DNA from: a virus
Direction: 5' to 3' (one strand)
IMG/VR virus record: IMGVR_UViG_3300041809_000237
Span: 1-23,544 of that record
DNA: 23,544 nt
Shown here: positions 14,373 through 20,987 of the stretch, one piece after another
Position numbering within the stretch: the first letter of the stretch is position 1
How the letters are laid out: every line of letters starts with the position of its first letter
Program-made: the position numbers and the translations under genes
The notes under the pieces: model-generated
What the model was told of the DNA's origin: nothing
Seen by the model: only the letters and a program-made list of their open reading frames with translations
The model's database searches: none

Positions 14373-15407
14373 CGTTATTATAGCCTGATTTTGACCAATC
14401 CGAACACCGGGCAGCTGTTCGAGCCGCCGGGCTTTCAAGGCTTGCTCGGCGGCGCGAGCTATACGTCGTTCGTCAACGGCGCCACGCTCCCGAACGCCTG
14501 GAACGTCGAGCTGGACATCCCGACAATCGGACAAGCGACGCCGCAGGGCGGCGGGCTGATCCGCATTTGGGGCATCAGCCTTCAGGAGATCGCGCAGGCG
14601 TCGAACCTGAAAAATTACAACGTCAAGGTCTTCGCCGGGATGCAGAAGGGCCTCCCGCTGGCGAACCCCGCGCAGGCGGGTTTGATCGCGCAGGGCTACG
14701 TCTTCCAAGCCTTCGGCAATTGGGTCGAGACGGACATGACGCTCGATTTCGTGATTTATCCCGGCACCGCGCCTGGAACGGGATCGACGGCACCGACCGG
14801 GACCGGAACGCTTTCGCAGCCGGCCAACCTAGTTTTGAACTGGAAGGCCGGGACGCCGCTCGGCACGGCGCTGTTCCCGACGCTCACGACCGCCTTCCCC
14901 GGCTATCCGCCGACGATCAACATCAACTCCGGGATCGTAAAGCCGAACGACCAGGTCGGCTACTTCCCGACGCTCGAGCAGCTCGCGCAGTATTGCGCGC
15001 AGGTCAGCAAGGACGTCATCAAGACCTCTGGCTATCCCGGCGTCAGCATCGTCATGACGCCGAACAATACCATATCGGTCTTCGACGGTTCGGCCCCGGC
15101 GGCGAACCCGAAGCAAATCGCTTTCCAAGACCTGATCGGGCAGCCGACTTGGATCGAATCGCCGAACATCCAGTACAAGACGGTGATGCGCGCGGACCTC
15201 AGCGTCGGCGATTCGATCATGCTACCGCCGACGTTGATCACGAACACGGCCGCGGCAGCGTCATCATTGGTCAACCAGCAAGCATCGTTCCAGGGCGGTT
15301 TCACACTCGTTTCGGAACGTCATGTCGGGAACTTCCGCGCTCCGCAGGCGGACGCTTGGGTTACAGTGTTTGAGGGAGCGCCGAACCAAGTCAGCGGAAC
15401 GACCTGA
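14370..15407 (+). CDS. Baseplate hub protein (gp27/gp44-like)
   Basis: A 345-residue protein if it starts at ATT 14370 (338 if TTG 14391 is used). Recognisable parts are the N-terminal strand RYYSLILTNPNTGQLFEPPG, ELDIPTIGQA, the domain with RIWGISLQEIAQASNLKNYN and VKVFAGMQKGLP, and the C-terminal PNIQYKTVMRADLSVGDSIM, which is typical of hub domains. The hub connects the tail tube to the spike and is the scaffold on which the wedges assemble. It lies between the plug and spike genes, the order expected for the Pam3-type baseplate. Its stop shares one base with the next start (TGATG). Confidence 0.7.
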   Translation: MRYYSLILTNPNTGQLFEPPGFQGLLGGASYTSFVNGATLPNAWNVELDIPTIGQATPQGGGLIRIWGISLQEIAQASNLKNYNVKVFAGMQKGLPLANPAQAGLIAQGYVFQAFGNWVETDMTLDFVIYPGTAPGTGSTAPTGTGTLSQPANLVLNWKAGTPLGTALFPTLTTAFPGYPPTININSGIVKPNDQVGYFPTLEQLAQYCAQVSKDVIKTSGYPGVSIVMTPNNTISVFDGSAPAANPKQIAFQDLIGQPTWIESPNIQYKTVMRADLSVGDSIMLPPTLITNTAAAASSLVNQQASFQGGFTLVSERHVGNFRAPQADAWVTVFEGAPNQVSGTT

Positions 15408-16036
15408 TGCCCAACGATGCCCAGAAGACGCCGATAGCTCGGACGCTCAACCAGTTCGCGGAGAAGAAGGTTCGCGGCTACATCGAGTTGACTGGCAAGG
15501 CGCTCCCGGCGCAGGTCACGGCTATCTCCGGCTCGATCGTCACGGTCAAGTTTCTGATCGCGAGCACGCCGAACTCGCCATACACGCTTCCGCCGGTCAC
15601 GGTCCCGCTCGCGGGGCCGCAGTGGCAGCGCGCGCCGACGCAACTGAACGACCAAGGCGTTGTGATCCCGGCGGATACCTATCTCGGCGGTATTTCTGGC
15701 CTCGGGGGTGGTTCGGCGGATCTGTCGCTTCAGGCCAACCTCTCCTCGCTGGTCTTCCTTCCGGTCGGCAACAAAGGCTGGACGCCGCCGATCAACCCGA
15801 ACGCTTATGAGCTTTACGGCCCGGAGGGCGTTATCCTTCACGATGAGCCGCAAACCGTTCGCTTGACGCTGGGAAGCGCGAGCGTCAGCATAGTAGGCAG
15901 CGGCGCCGCGCTGTCTCTCATTCTTTCGACGTTCCAGTCGTTCTTCAACGCGCATGTTCACCAAGACGACGGCGCCGGGCCGCCGACGATCCCGATGCCG
16001 AACTCGATGCTGACCACGGTCCTGATGGCGGAATAG
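15407..16036 (+). CDS. Baseplate central spike protein (Gp138 type)
   Basis: A 209-residue protein. The N-terminus (TLNQFAEKKVRGYIELTGKA) leads into an OB-fold-like beta domain (residues 25-125: LPAQVTAISGSIVTVKFLIA, ADTYLGGISGLGGG, LVFLPVGNKGW) as in Gp138 N-terminal domains. A beta-helical neck follows (ILHDEPQTVRLTLGSASVSI), and the end carries NAHVHQDDGAGPPTIPM. The His-x-His at 183-185 is the kind of motif that holds iron at spike tips. As a trimer it would form the membrane-piercing needle below the hub. Translation is probably coupled to the hub gene by the TGATG overlap. Confidence 0.85.
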   Translation: MPNDAQKTPIARTLNQFAEKKVRGYIELTGKALPAQVTAISGSIVTVKFLIASTPNSPYTLPPVTVPLAGPQWQRAPTQLNDQGVVIPADTYLGGISGLGGGSADLSLQANLSSLVFLPVGNKGWTPPINPNAYELYGPEGVILHDEPQTVRLTLGSASVSIVGSGAALSLILSTFQSFFNAHVHQDDGAGPPTIPMPNSMLTTVLMAE

Positions 16037-16038
16037 CG

Positions 16039-16401
16039 ATGTTAAGGACGTATGGTAGGGTCTACGACGCGGAAAGCAACCCAATCGGGTGGCAGGTCGT
16101 CACGACCGACGCCAATGGCTTCGACGACTACGTCTGGATCACGACGCTGATCCAGTGCTTCCTGCTCTTCCTCGGCGAATCACCGTTCTACGCGCAATAC
16201 GGAATCCCGGCGAAGGCGACCATCGTCTCGCAGACGCAGCCGGACTTCTACATCTCGCGGCTCCAGCAGTTGTTCGCGCCGAAGTTCGCGAACCTCGCGA
16301 TCGCCAAGGTTCAGGACAACCCGCCGACCTACAACGTCGCGATCACGACCCACCAGGGTACAAAGGTCACCGTGACGGTCTATGTGCCGTCGTCGGGCTG
16401 A
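16039..16401 (+). CDS. Baseplate wedge protein (gp25/W-like)
   Basis: A 120-residue protein starting two bases after the spike stop. Typical features of the W/gp25 group are the size, the QCFLLFLGESPFYAQYGIPA stretch, the helix PDFYISRLQQLFAPKFANLA and a final beta hairpin (PPTYNVAITTHQGTKVTVTV). In contractile tails this protein bridges the first sheath ring and the wedge complex with the J and I proteins, which follow here. Its ribosome binding site is weak, which suggests coupling to the spike gene. Confidence 0.7.
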   Translation: MLRTYGRVYDAESNPIGWQVVTTDANGFDDYVWITTLIQCFLLFLGESPFYAQYGIPAKATIVSQTQPDFYISRLQQLFAPKFANLAIAKVQDNPPTYNVAITTHQGTKVTVTVYVPSSG

Positions 16402-16421
16402 CGTGATAAGAAGGAGCCGGC

Positions 16422-17900
16422 ATGAGCAACGTCGACTTCAACTTCAACCCGAACCTTCCGCTCGTGGTCACGGCGGCCGGCGCACAACCGACGCCGCCGA
16501 CGGCGCTCTTGGCGCAGCTCATCGCCGCGGTGTCGGCGCAGGTTCCCGGCTACACGGCGAACCTGCCTGGCTCGCTCATAGAGGACATCTCGTCCACCGA
16601 CGTCGGCGCGCTGGTCATCATCGATTCGGCGCGCGTTGAAACGACGAACTCGCTGACGCCGCTGACGGCGAACGCCTACGTGCTGAGCCAGCTCGGGCAA
16701 ATCTACATCGGCCCCGGCTCCGCGCCGGCGGTGCCGACGAACACGTCGGTCTACGTCCAGTTCACCGCGATCGACACGCTCACGAGCTCGCCGGCGCCGG
16801 GACTCGTGATCCCGCGCGGCTTCACGGTCAGCGACGGGACCTACCAGTACGTCGTCCAGGACGGCGGCGTGACAGCCTCCGACGGCGTGACGCTGCCGCT
16901 GTTCTGCCAAGCGACGATCCCCGGATCATGGACGGTGCCTTCAAGCTCGGTTTCGCAGATCGTCACGTCGGCGCCCACCGGGATCGGTCTGACGTGCTTC
17001 AACCCGGAGCCGGGGATCAGCGGCGGCCCTGCGGAAACGCAGGAGCAGTACCTCGCCCGCGTGCTTCAGGCCGGGATGGCGATCGCGACCGGAACGTCGC
17101 AGCTCGTCAAGACGCTGCTCGCGCAGGTCCCCGGCGTGCAGCAGCGGCTGATCTCGGTCGTCCAGCAGGTCGGCGGCGGCTGGGAGGTCATCTGTGGCGG
17201 CGGCGACCCGTACCTGACGGCCGGCGCGATCAACGCCTCCGGCCTCGACATCTCGACGCTGGTCGGCTCGACGCTGGCGATAACGAACATCACGCAGACC
17301 GCTCCGGGCGTCATCACCACTGCGCTGAACCATGGCTACGCCACCGGGCAGCGGGCGACGGCGTCCGGCATCGTCGGGATGACGGAGCTCAACGCCGTCA
17401 CGTTCACGGTCACGGTCATCAACGAGAAGCAGTTCAGCATCGGGATCGACACGACCGGCTACCTCCCCTACGTCAGCGGCGGCGTGCTGACGCCGAACCC
17501 GCGCAACGTCACGGTCAACCTCTCGTATCCGCCGGACGTCTATGCCGTCCCGTTTGTCAACCCGCCGGCGCAGACCGTGACGATGACGGTCACCTACCAG
17601 ACGACGGCGATCAACTTCACGTCGCAGGGCGCGGTCGCGCAGGACACCGCGCCGGCGATCGCCGCCTACGTCAACGCGATCCTCGTCGGCGGACCGATCA
17701 GCCTGCTCGACCTCGGGACGGCCTTCGCCGAAGCGTGGACGCAGGCGACCGGGCTTGACCCGTCGCTGATCTCGTCGCTAACCTTTGAGATCTTCATCAA
17801 CGGCGTCGAAACCAGCGCGGTCGGACAGCTCATCCTGGGCGACCCGGAATCGTACATGACCGCGACGACCGCCGGCATCACGGTCTTGCAGGCTTCCTGA
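16422..17900 (+). CDS. Baseplate wedge protein, J-like (gp6 family)
   Basis: A 492-residue protein from ATG 16422 after a good AAGGAG site. N-terminal and middle segments typical of baseplate J proteins include LPGSLIEDISSTDVGALVII, SLTPLTANAYVLSQLGQIYI, GGPAETQEQYLARVL and VKTLLAQVPGVQQRLISVVQ. The C-terminal part has TVTMTVTYQTTAINFTSQGA and helix AIAAYVNAILVGGPISLLDL. An extra beta module interrupts it at about 287-360 (ITNITQTAPGVITTALNHGY to VSGGVLTP). The protein forms the wedge core that transmits fibre signals to the sheath. Confidence 0.85.
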   Translation: MSNVDFNFNPNLPLVVTAAGAQPTPPTALLAQLIAAVSAQVPGYTANLPGSLIEDISSTDVGALVIIDSARVETTNSLTPLTANAYVLSQLGQIYIGPGSAPAVPTNTSVYVQFTAIDTLTSSPAPGLVIPRGFTVSDGTYQYVVQDGGVTASDGVTLPLFCQATIPGSWTVPSSSVSQIVTSAPTGIGLTCFNPEPGISGGPAETQEQYLARVLQAGMAIATGTSQLVKTLLAQVPGVQQRLISVVQQVGGGWEVICGGGDPYLTAGAINASGLDISTLVGSTLAITNITQTAPGVITTALNHGYATGQRATASGIVGMTELNAVTFTVTVINEKQFSIGIDTTGYLPYVSGGVLTPNPRNVTVNLSYPPDVYAVPFVNPPAQTVTMTVTYQTTAINFTSQGAVAQDTAPAIAAYVNAILVGGPISLLDLGTAFAEAWTQATGLDPSLISSLTFEIFINGVETSAVGQLILGDPESYMTATTAGITVLQAS

Positions 17901-17901
17901 C

Positions 17902-18981
17902 GTGGCCCCGCTTCCGATCACCCCGTACCCGCTGGCGTTCAACAAGATCCAGAGCGGCGGCGCCGCCGTCGCGGTGGCATTCGGTCCGCTCGCCGGCGGC
18001 TTCATCGTCAACCCGAGGACGGCGGCCGATCAGGGCATCGCGGTCGTCGAGGCGATCTTCGTCGACGTCACCGGCAACCCCGCGGTGACGCGGGAGACCG
18101 CGACCTGCGTGCCGGTCCAGCCCGGCGGGGTGTTCGTCATCCCCGCCGGGCTGACCACCGACGTCAGCGTCAACGCGCTGACCTCCGGGCACTCCTTCGG
18201 CGGCGTGGTCTACCAGCCGTCGACGCCTTTCCCGCCGGTGCCGCAGCCGGGGACTTTCCCGCCCACCGGCCCGACCACGCTGACGCAGACTTTGCCGTCA
18301 TACCTTTACAAAGAATACGACGACGACGAATCGCTTCAGGCCTTCGTCGCCGCGTACAACGTGCTTGCACAGGTATACGTGACTTGGTTCGCGACCGTGT
18401 GCCTGGCGAACTACACGAACGCGGCGATCACCGGACCGCTGCTCGACTGGATCGCGGAGGGGCTCTACGGGATGTTCCGGCCGGCGCTGTCCTCCGGGCA
18501 GAACCGCGACGTCGGACCGCTGAACACGTACCCGTACAACACCCTGGCGATGAACGTTCGCAAGTTCGTCGGCCCGAACAACGTCACCATAGCCAGCGAT
18601 GACGTCTTCAAGCGCGTGATGACCTGGAATTTCTACAAGGGCGACGGAAACGTCTTCAGCGTCGAGTGGCTGAAGCGCCGGATCATGCGCTTCTTGATCG
18701 GGGAGAACGGCACCGCGCCGAACGTTGACCAGACCTACGCCATCAGCGTGACCTGGGGCAACGGCATCATCGTCATCAGGATCACCGCCGGGACCAGGAC
18801 GATCACCGGCGGCGCTCTTTACAACCGCTTCGGCTTCAACAGGATGACTTACAACGGCTTGAAGACGGTGTTCGCGCCGTCGCCGCAGCCGCAGTTCGCC
18901 CTGGAGCCGGTGTTCCAAGAGGCGATGGATTCGGGCGTGCTTATCATGCCGATTAAGTTTAAGGTGTCAGTCCTGATCTGA
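17902..18981 (+). CDS. Baseplate wedge protein, I-like, with an extra N-terminal domain
   Basis: A 359-residue protein from GTG 17902, one base after the J-like stop. Residues 1-105 are a beta domain (GGFIVNPRTAADQGIAVVEA, TSGHSFGGVVYQ) clearly related to the whole small protein at 20658-20975. A Pro-rich linker (PFPPVPQPGTFPPTGPTT) follows. Residues 130-359 form the wedge part: LLDWIAEGLYGMFRPALSSG, DVFKRVMTWNFYKGDGNVFS and WLKRRIMRFLIGENG, ending with a strand pair. Position after J fits the I/gp7-like wedge, which carries the fibres at the baseplate rim. The N-terminal domain may be a fibre-docking or decoration unit. Confidence 0.7.
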   Translation: MAPLPITPYPLAFNKIQSGGAAVAVAFGPLAGGFIVNPRTAADQGIAVVEAIFVDVTGNPAVTRETATCVPVQPGGVFVIPAGLTTDVSVNALTSGHSFGGVVYQPSTPFPPVPQPGTFPPTGPTTLTQTLPSYLYKEYDDDESLQAFVAAYNVLAQVYVTWFATVCLANYTNAAITGPLLDWIAEGLYGMFRPALSSGQNRDVGPLNTYPYNTLAMNVRKFVGPNNVTIASDDVFKRVMTWNFYKGDGNVFSVEWLKRRIMRFLIGENGTAPNVDQTYAISVTWGNGIIVIRITAGTRTITGGALYNRFGFNRMTYNGLKTVFAPSPQPQFALEPVFQEAMDSGVLIMPIKFKVSVLI

Positions 18982-18994
18982 GGAGGGAGCGGCG

Positions 18995-19627
18995 GTGGCC
19001 ATCTTCATTTTCGCGAACGACGCTTCGTCAGACCTCGCCGCCCCGATCGCGAGCACGGCGACGACATGCACGGTATCGTCGGGCACCGGGGCGCTCTTTC
19101 CGAACCCGTCCGCGGGCCAGCAGTTCGCCTTCACGTTCAACGATGCCGCCACCGGGCTCCTGACCGAGATTTGCTATGTCACCACGCGCAGCGGCGACGT
19201 GATGTCGACGATGGTGCGGGCGCAGGAGGGCACGGTCGCGCTCAACTGGCTCGCCGGCGATCTCTGCGCGAACCTCGTGACGGCGGGGCAGATGGCTGCG
19301 ATGCAGCAATCGGCCGCCGTCTATCCGGCGCGCATCGTCACGGCGAGCGGCCCGTTCACGATGACGACCGCCGACGTCACCGGCGGCGTCGGCTTGAATC
19401 GGACGACGTCAGTCAACGTCTCCTCGACCACGCTGCCTGCGGGCGTGGCGCAAGGGCAAATCTACGCGATCGAGGACTTGGCGGCGAACTTCAATGCGTA
19501 TCCGGTGACGGTCAACGCCCCGGCCGGGATGACGATCGCCGGCGCGGCGAACGAGCTGCTGAACGTGAACCGGCAGTGCGCCTACTTCCGCTACTACGGC
19601 AGCAACATCTGGAGCTTCAAGCCATGA
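18995..19627 (+). CDS. Tail fibre base/attachment protein
   Basis: A 210-residue protein from GTG 18995, with AGGAGGGA starting at the stop codon of the preceding gene. Residues 1-100 are a domain seen at the start of many phage tail fibres: IFIFANDASSDLAAPIASTA, SSGTGALFPNPSAGQQF and TMVRAQEGTVALNWLAGDL. Residues 105-210 are a second beta domain ending FRYYGSNIWSFKP. It probably docks on the baseplate and receives the fibre proteins encoded downstream. Its stop overlaps the next start (ATGA 19624-19627), so the next product is made in step with it. Confidence 0.65.
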   Translation: MAIFIFANDASSDLAAPIASTATTCTVSSGTGALFPNPSAGQQFAFTFNDAATGLLTEICYVTTRSGDVMSTMVRAQEGTVALNWLAGDLCANLVTAGQMAAMQQSAAVYPARIVTASGPFTMTTADVTGGVGLNRTTSVNVSSTTLPAGVAQGQIYAIEDLAANFNAYPVTVNAPAGMTIAGAANELLNVNRQCAYFRYYGSNIWSFKP

Positions 19628-20628
19628 TCGCCGACCTTCTGCGCCGCAGCCTCGTCGCGCTGTCCGTCGCCGCGGCGCTGATCTTCTCCGGCGCCACGGC
19701 GAGCGCGCAATTCGCCGACCAGGCCAACTTCGCCAGCACTGGATCGGTTACCGGAGGCAACCCGAACGCGCAAACGCTGACGCTGAACAACGTCCTGTCG
19801 TTCGCGGACATCCTCGGCGTACCGATCCGGTACATCCCTTCGACTCCCAACACCGGCTCGGCGACGCTCTCGGTGATCGGCCAGAACACGCTGACGCCGA
19901 CGACGATCCAGAAGAAGACCAGCGCGGGCCTTGTGAACCTCGTCGGCGGCGAGCTGCAGGCCCAGATCGCCACGGTGACCTATGACGGGTCGGTTTTCGA
20001 ACTGGAGACGATAAACGCGGCGCCGCCGGTGACGACCTACATCACCAGCAGCGGAACTTACAGCACGCCCACCGGAGCGACCAGCCTAGAGATCACGGAG
20101 ATCGCGGGCGGCGGCGGCGGCGGCGGCAACGGGACAGGAACTAGCGCCGGAGGCGGAACTCAGGGCGGCAGCACGTCGATCGGCGGGGTGTCCGTTGCTG
20201 GCGGCGGTCCCGGCGGACAAAACGGCGGCACCACCGGCGGACTTGCAGGATCGCCACTATCAGGCACCGGCTCCGGAACTTATCTTGAAAGGTTTCCCGC
20301 CGGCGCCGGCCAGCCTGGACTTAACCAAGAATCGGGCACTGGCGTCGTCGACTTGGCGAGTTCGCTGGGAGGCGGTTCATGTCTGGCGTCCAGCAACAGT
20401 ACTAGCCCGGGCGCCGGCGGCAACGGGGCGGGCTCCGGCACCGTTACCATCGGTACTTCCGGCGGCGGTGCTGGCGGCGAATGCGCCACCTTCACGATTA
20501 TCAGCCCGTCGTCTTCCTATTCCGTTACGGTCGGAGCCGGTGGTGCTGGCGGATTGGCTGGAACGTCGGGAGGAAGCGGCAGGGCAGGAGTTCTCGGCTT
20601 GGTGATCGTTAAGGCCTTCTTCAACTGA
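19624..20628 (+). CDS. Glycine-rich adhesin/fibre protein with a Sec signal
   Basis: A 334-residue protein from ATG 19624. It opens with a textbook signal peptide: basic start (MIADLLRRS), hydrophobic core (LVALSVAAALIFSG) and an ASA-Q cleavage site near residue 28. Residues 45-130 are a common phage fibre domain (NTGSATLSVIGQNTLTPTTI, then LVGGELQAQIATVTYDGS). From 160 to about 325 it is extremely Gly-rich (AGGGGGGGNG, GGTTGGLAGSP, GAGGAGGLAGTSGGSG), like the glycine-rich domain of T-even-type gp38 adhesins that forms the receptor-binding tip. A receptor-binding role is likely; the export signal is unusual for a cytoplasmically assembled tail part. Confidence 0.65.
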   Translation: MIADLLRRSLVALSVAAALIFSGATASAQFADQANFASTGSVTGGNPNAQTLTLNNVLSFADILGVPIRYIPSTPNTGSATLSVIGQNTLTPTTIQKKTSAGLVNLVGGELQAQIATVTYDGSVFELETINAAPPVTTYITSSGTYSTPTGATSLEITEIAGGGGGGGNGTGTSAGGGTQGGSTSIGGVSVAGGGPGGQNGGTTGGLAGSPLSGTGSGTYLERFPAGAGQPGLNQESGTGVVDLASSLGGGSCLASSNSTSPGAGGNGAGSGTVTIGTSGGGAGGECATFTIISPSSSYSVTVGAGGAGGLAGTSGGSGRAGVLGLVIVKAFFN

Positions 20629-20657
20629 GCAGCACGCAGCAACGGTAAGAAGCTCCG

Positions 20658-20975
20658 ATGCCGACCCTCAACGTTCCGTCCGTCACTCCCGTCGCCGGCA
20701 CTGCGGTCGTGACGACCGGCGGCACGCCGGTGCTGGCGGCGCCGGGGAACGTCAACGGCGGCTTCATAACCAACCCCGTCGCGGCCGCGGACCAAGGGCT
20801 CGCGACGGCGGAGCCGATCTACGTCAGCCCGGTCGGCGCGGCATCGCTCGAAGGAAACGGGACTACGTTTCGGATCGACCCGGGCGGGACGTGGGAGATG
20901 ATCCCCGGTCAGACGACGCCCACCAGCGTGAACGCGGCGTCGAACGGCCACGCCTTCTCGGTCGTCTACTACTGA
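20658..20975 (+). CDS. Small virion-type protein, stand-alone copy of the I-like wedge N-domain
   Basis: A 105-residue protein from ATG 20658; its ribosome binding site is weak. It is a beta-rich domain that aligns over its length with residues 1-105 of the I-like wedge protein at 17902: GGFITNPVAAADQGLATAEP against GGFIVNPRTAADQGIAVVEA, IDPGGTWEMIPG against VQPGGVFVIPAG, and a shared SVNA...GH.F..VVY end. No membrane segment is visible. Lying between two fibre genes, it may be a decoration or adapter subunit using the same fold as the wedge domain. Function is inferred. Confidence 0.65.
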   Translation: MPTLNVPSVTPVAGTAVVTTGGTPVLAAPGNVNGGFITNPVAAADQGLATAEPIYVSPVGAASLEGNGTTFRIDPGGTWEMIPGQTTPTSVNAASNGHAFSVVYY

Positions 20976-20987
20976 GGGCCCAAGCAG

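Noticed and set aside
13632-14708. Minus-strand frame of 358 codons across three baseplate genes
   Set aside because: It spans the coupled plug and hub starts and has antisense-type composition with no recognisable motif.
14391-15407. TTG 14391 as the start of the hub gene
   Set aside because: No ribosome binding site in front, and it would remove the RYYSLIL strand that follows a strong site at the right distance.
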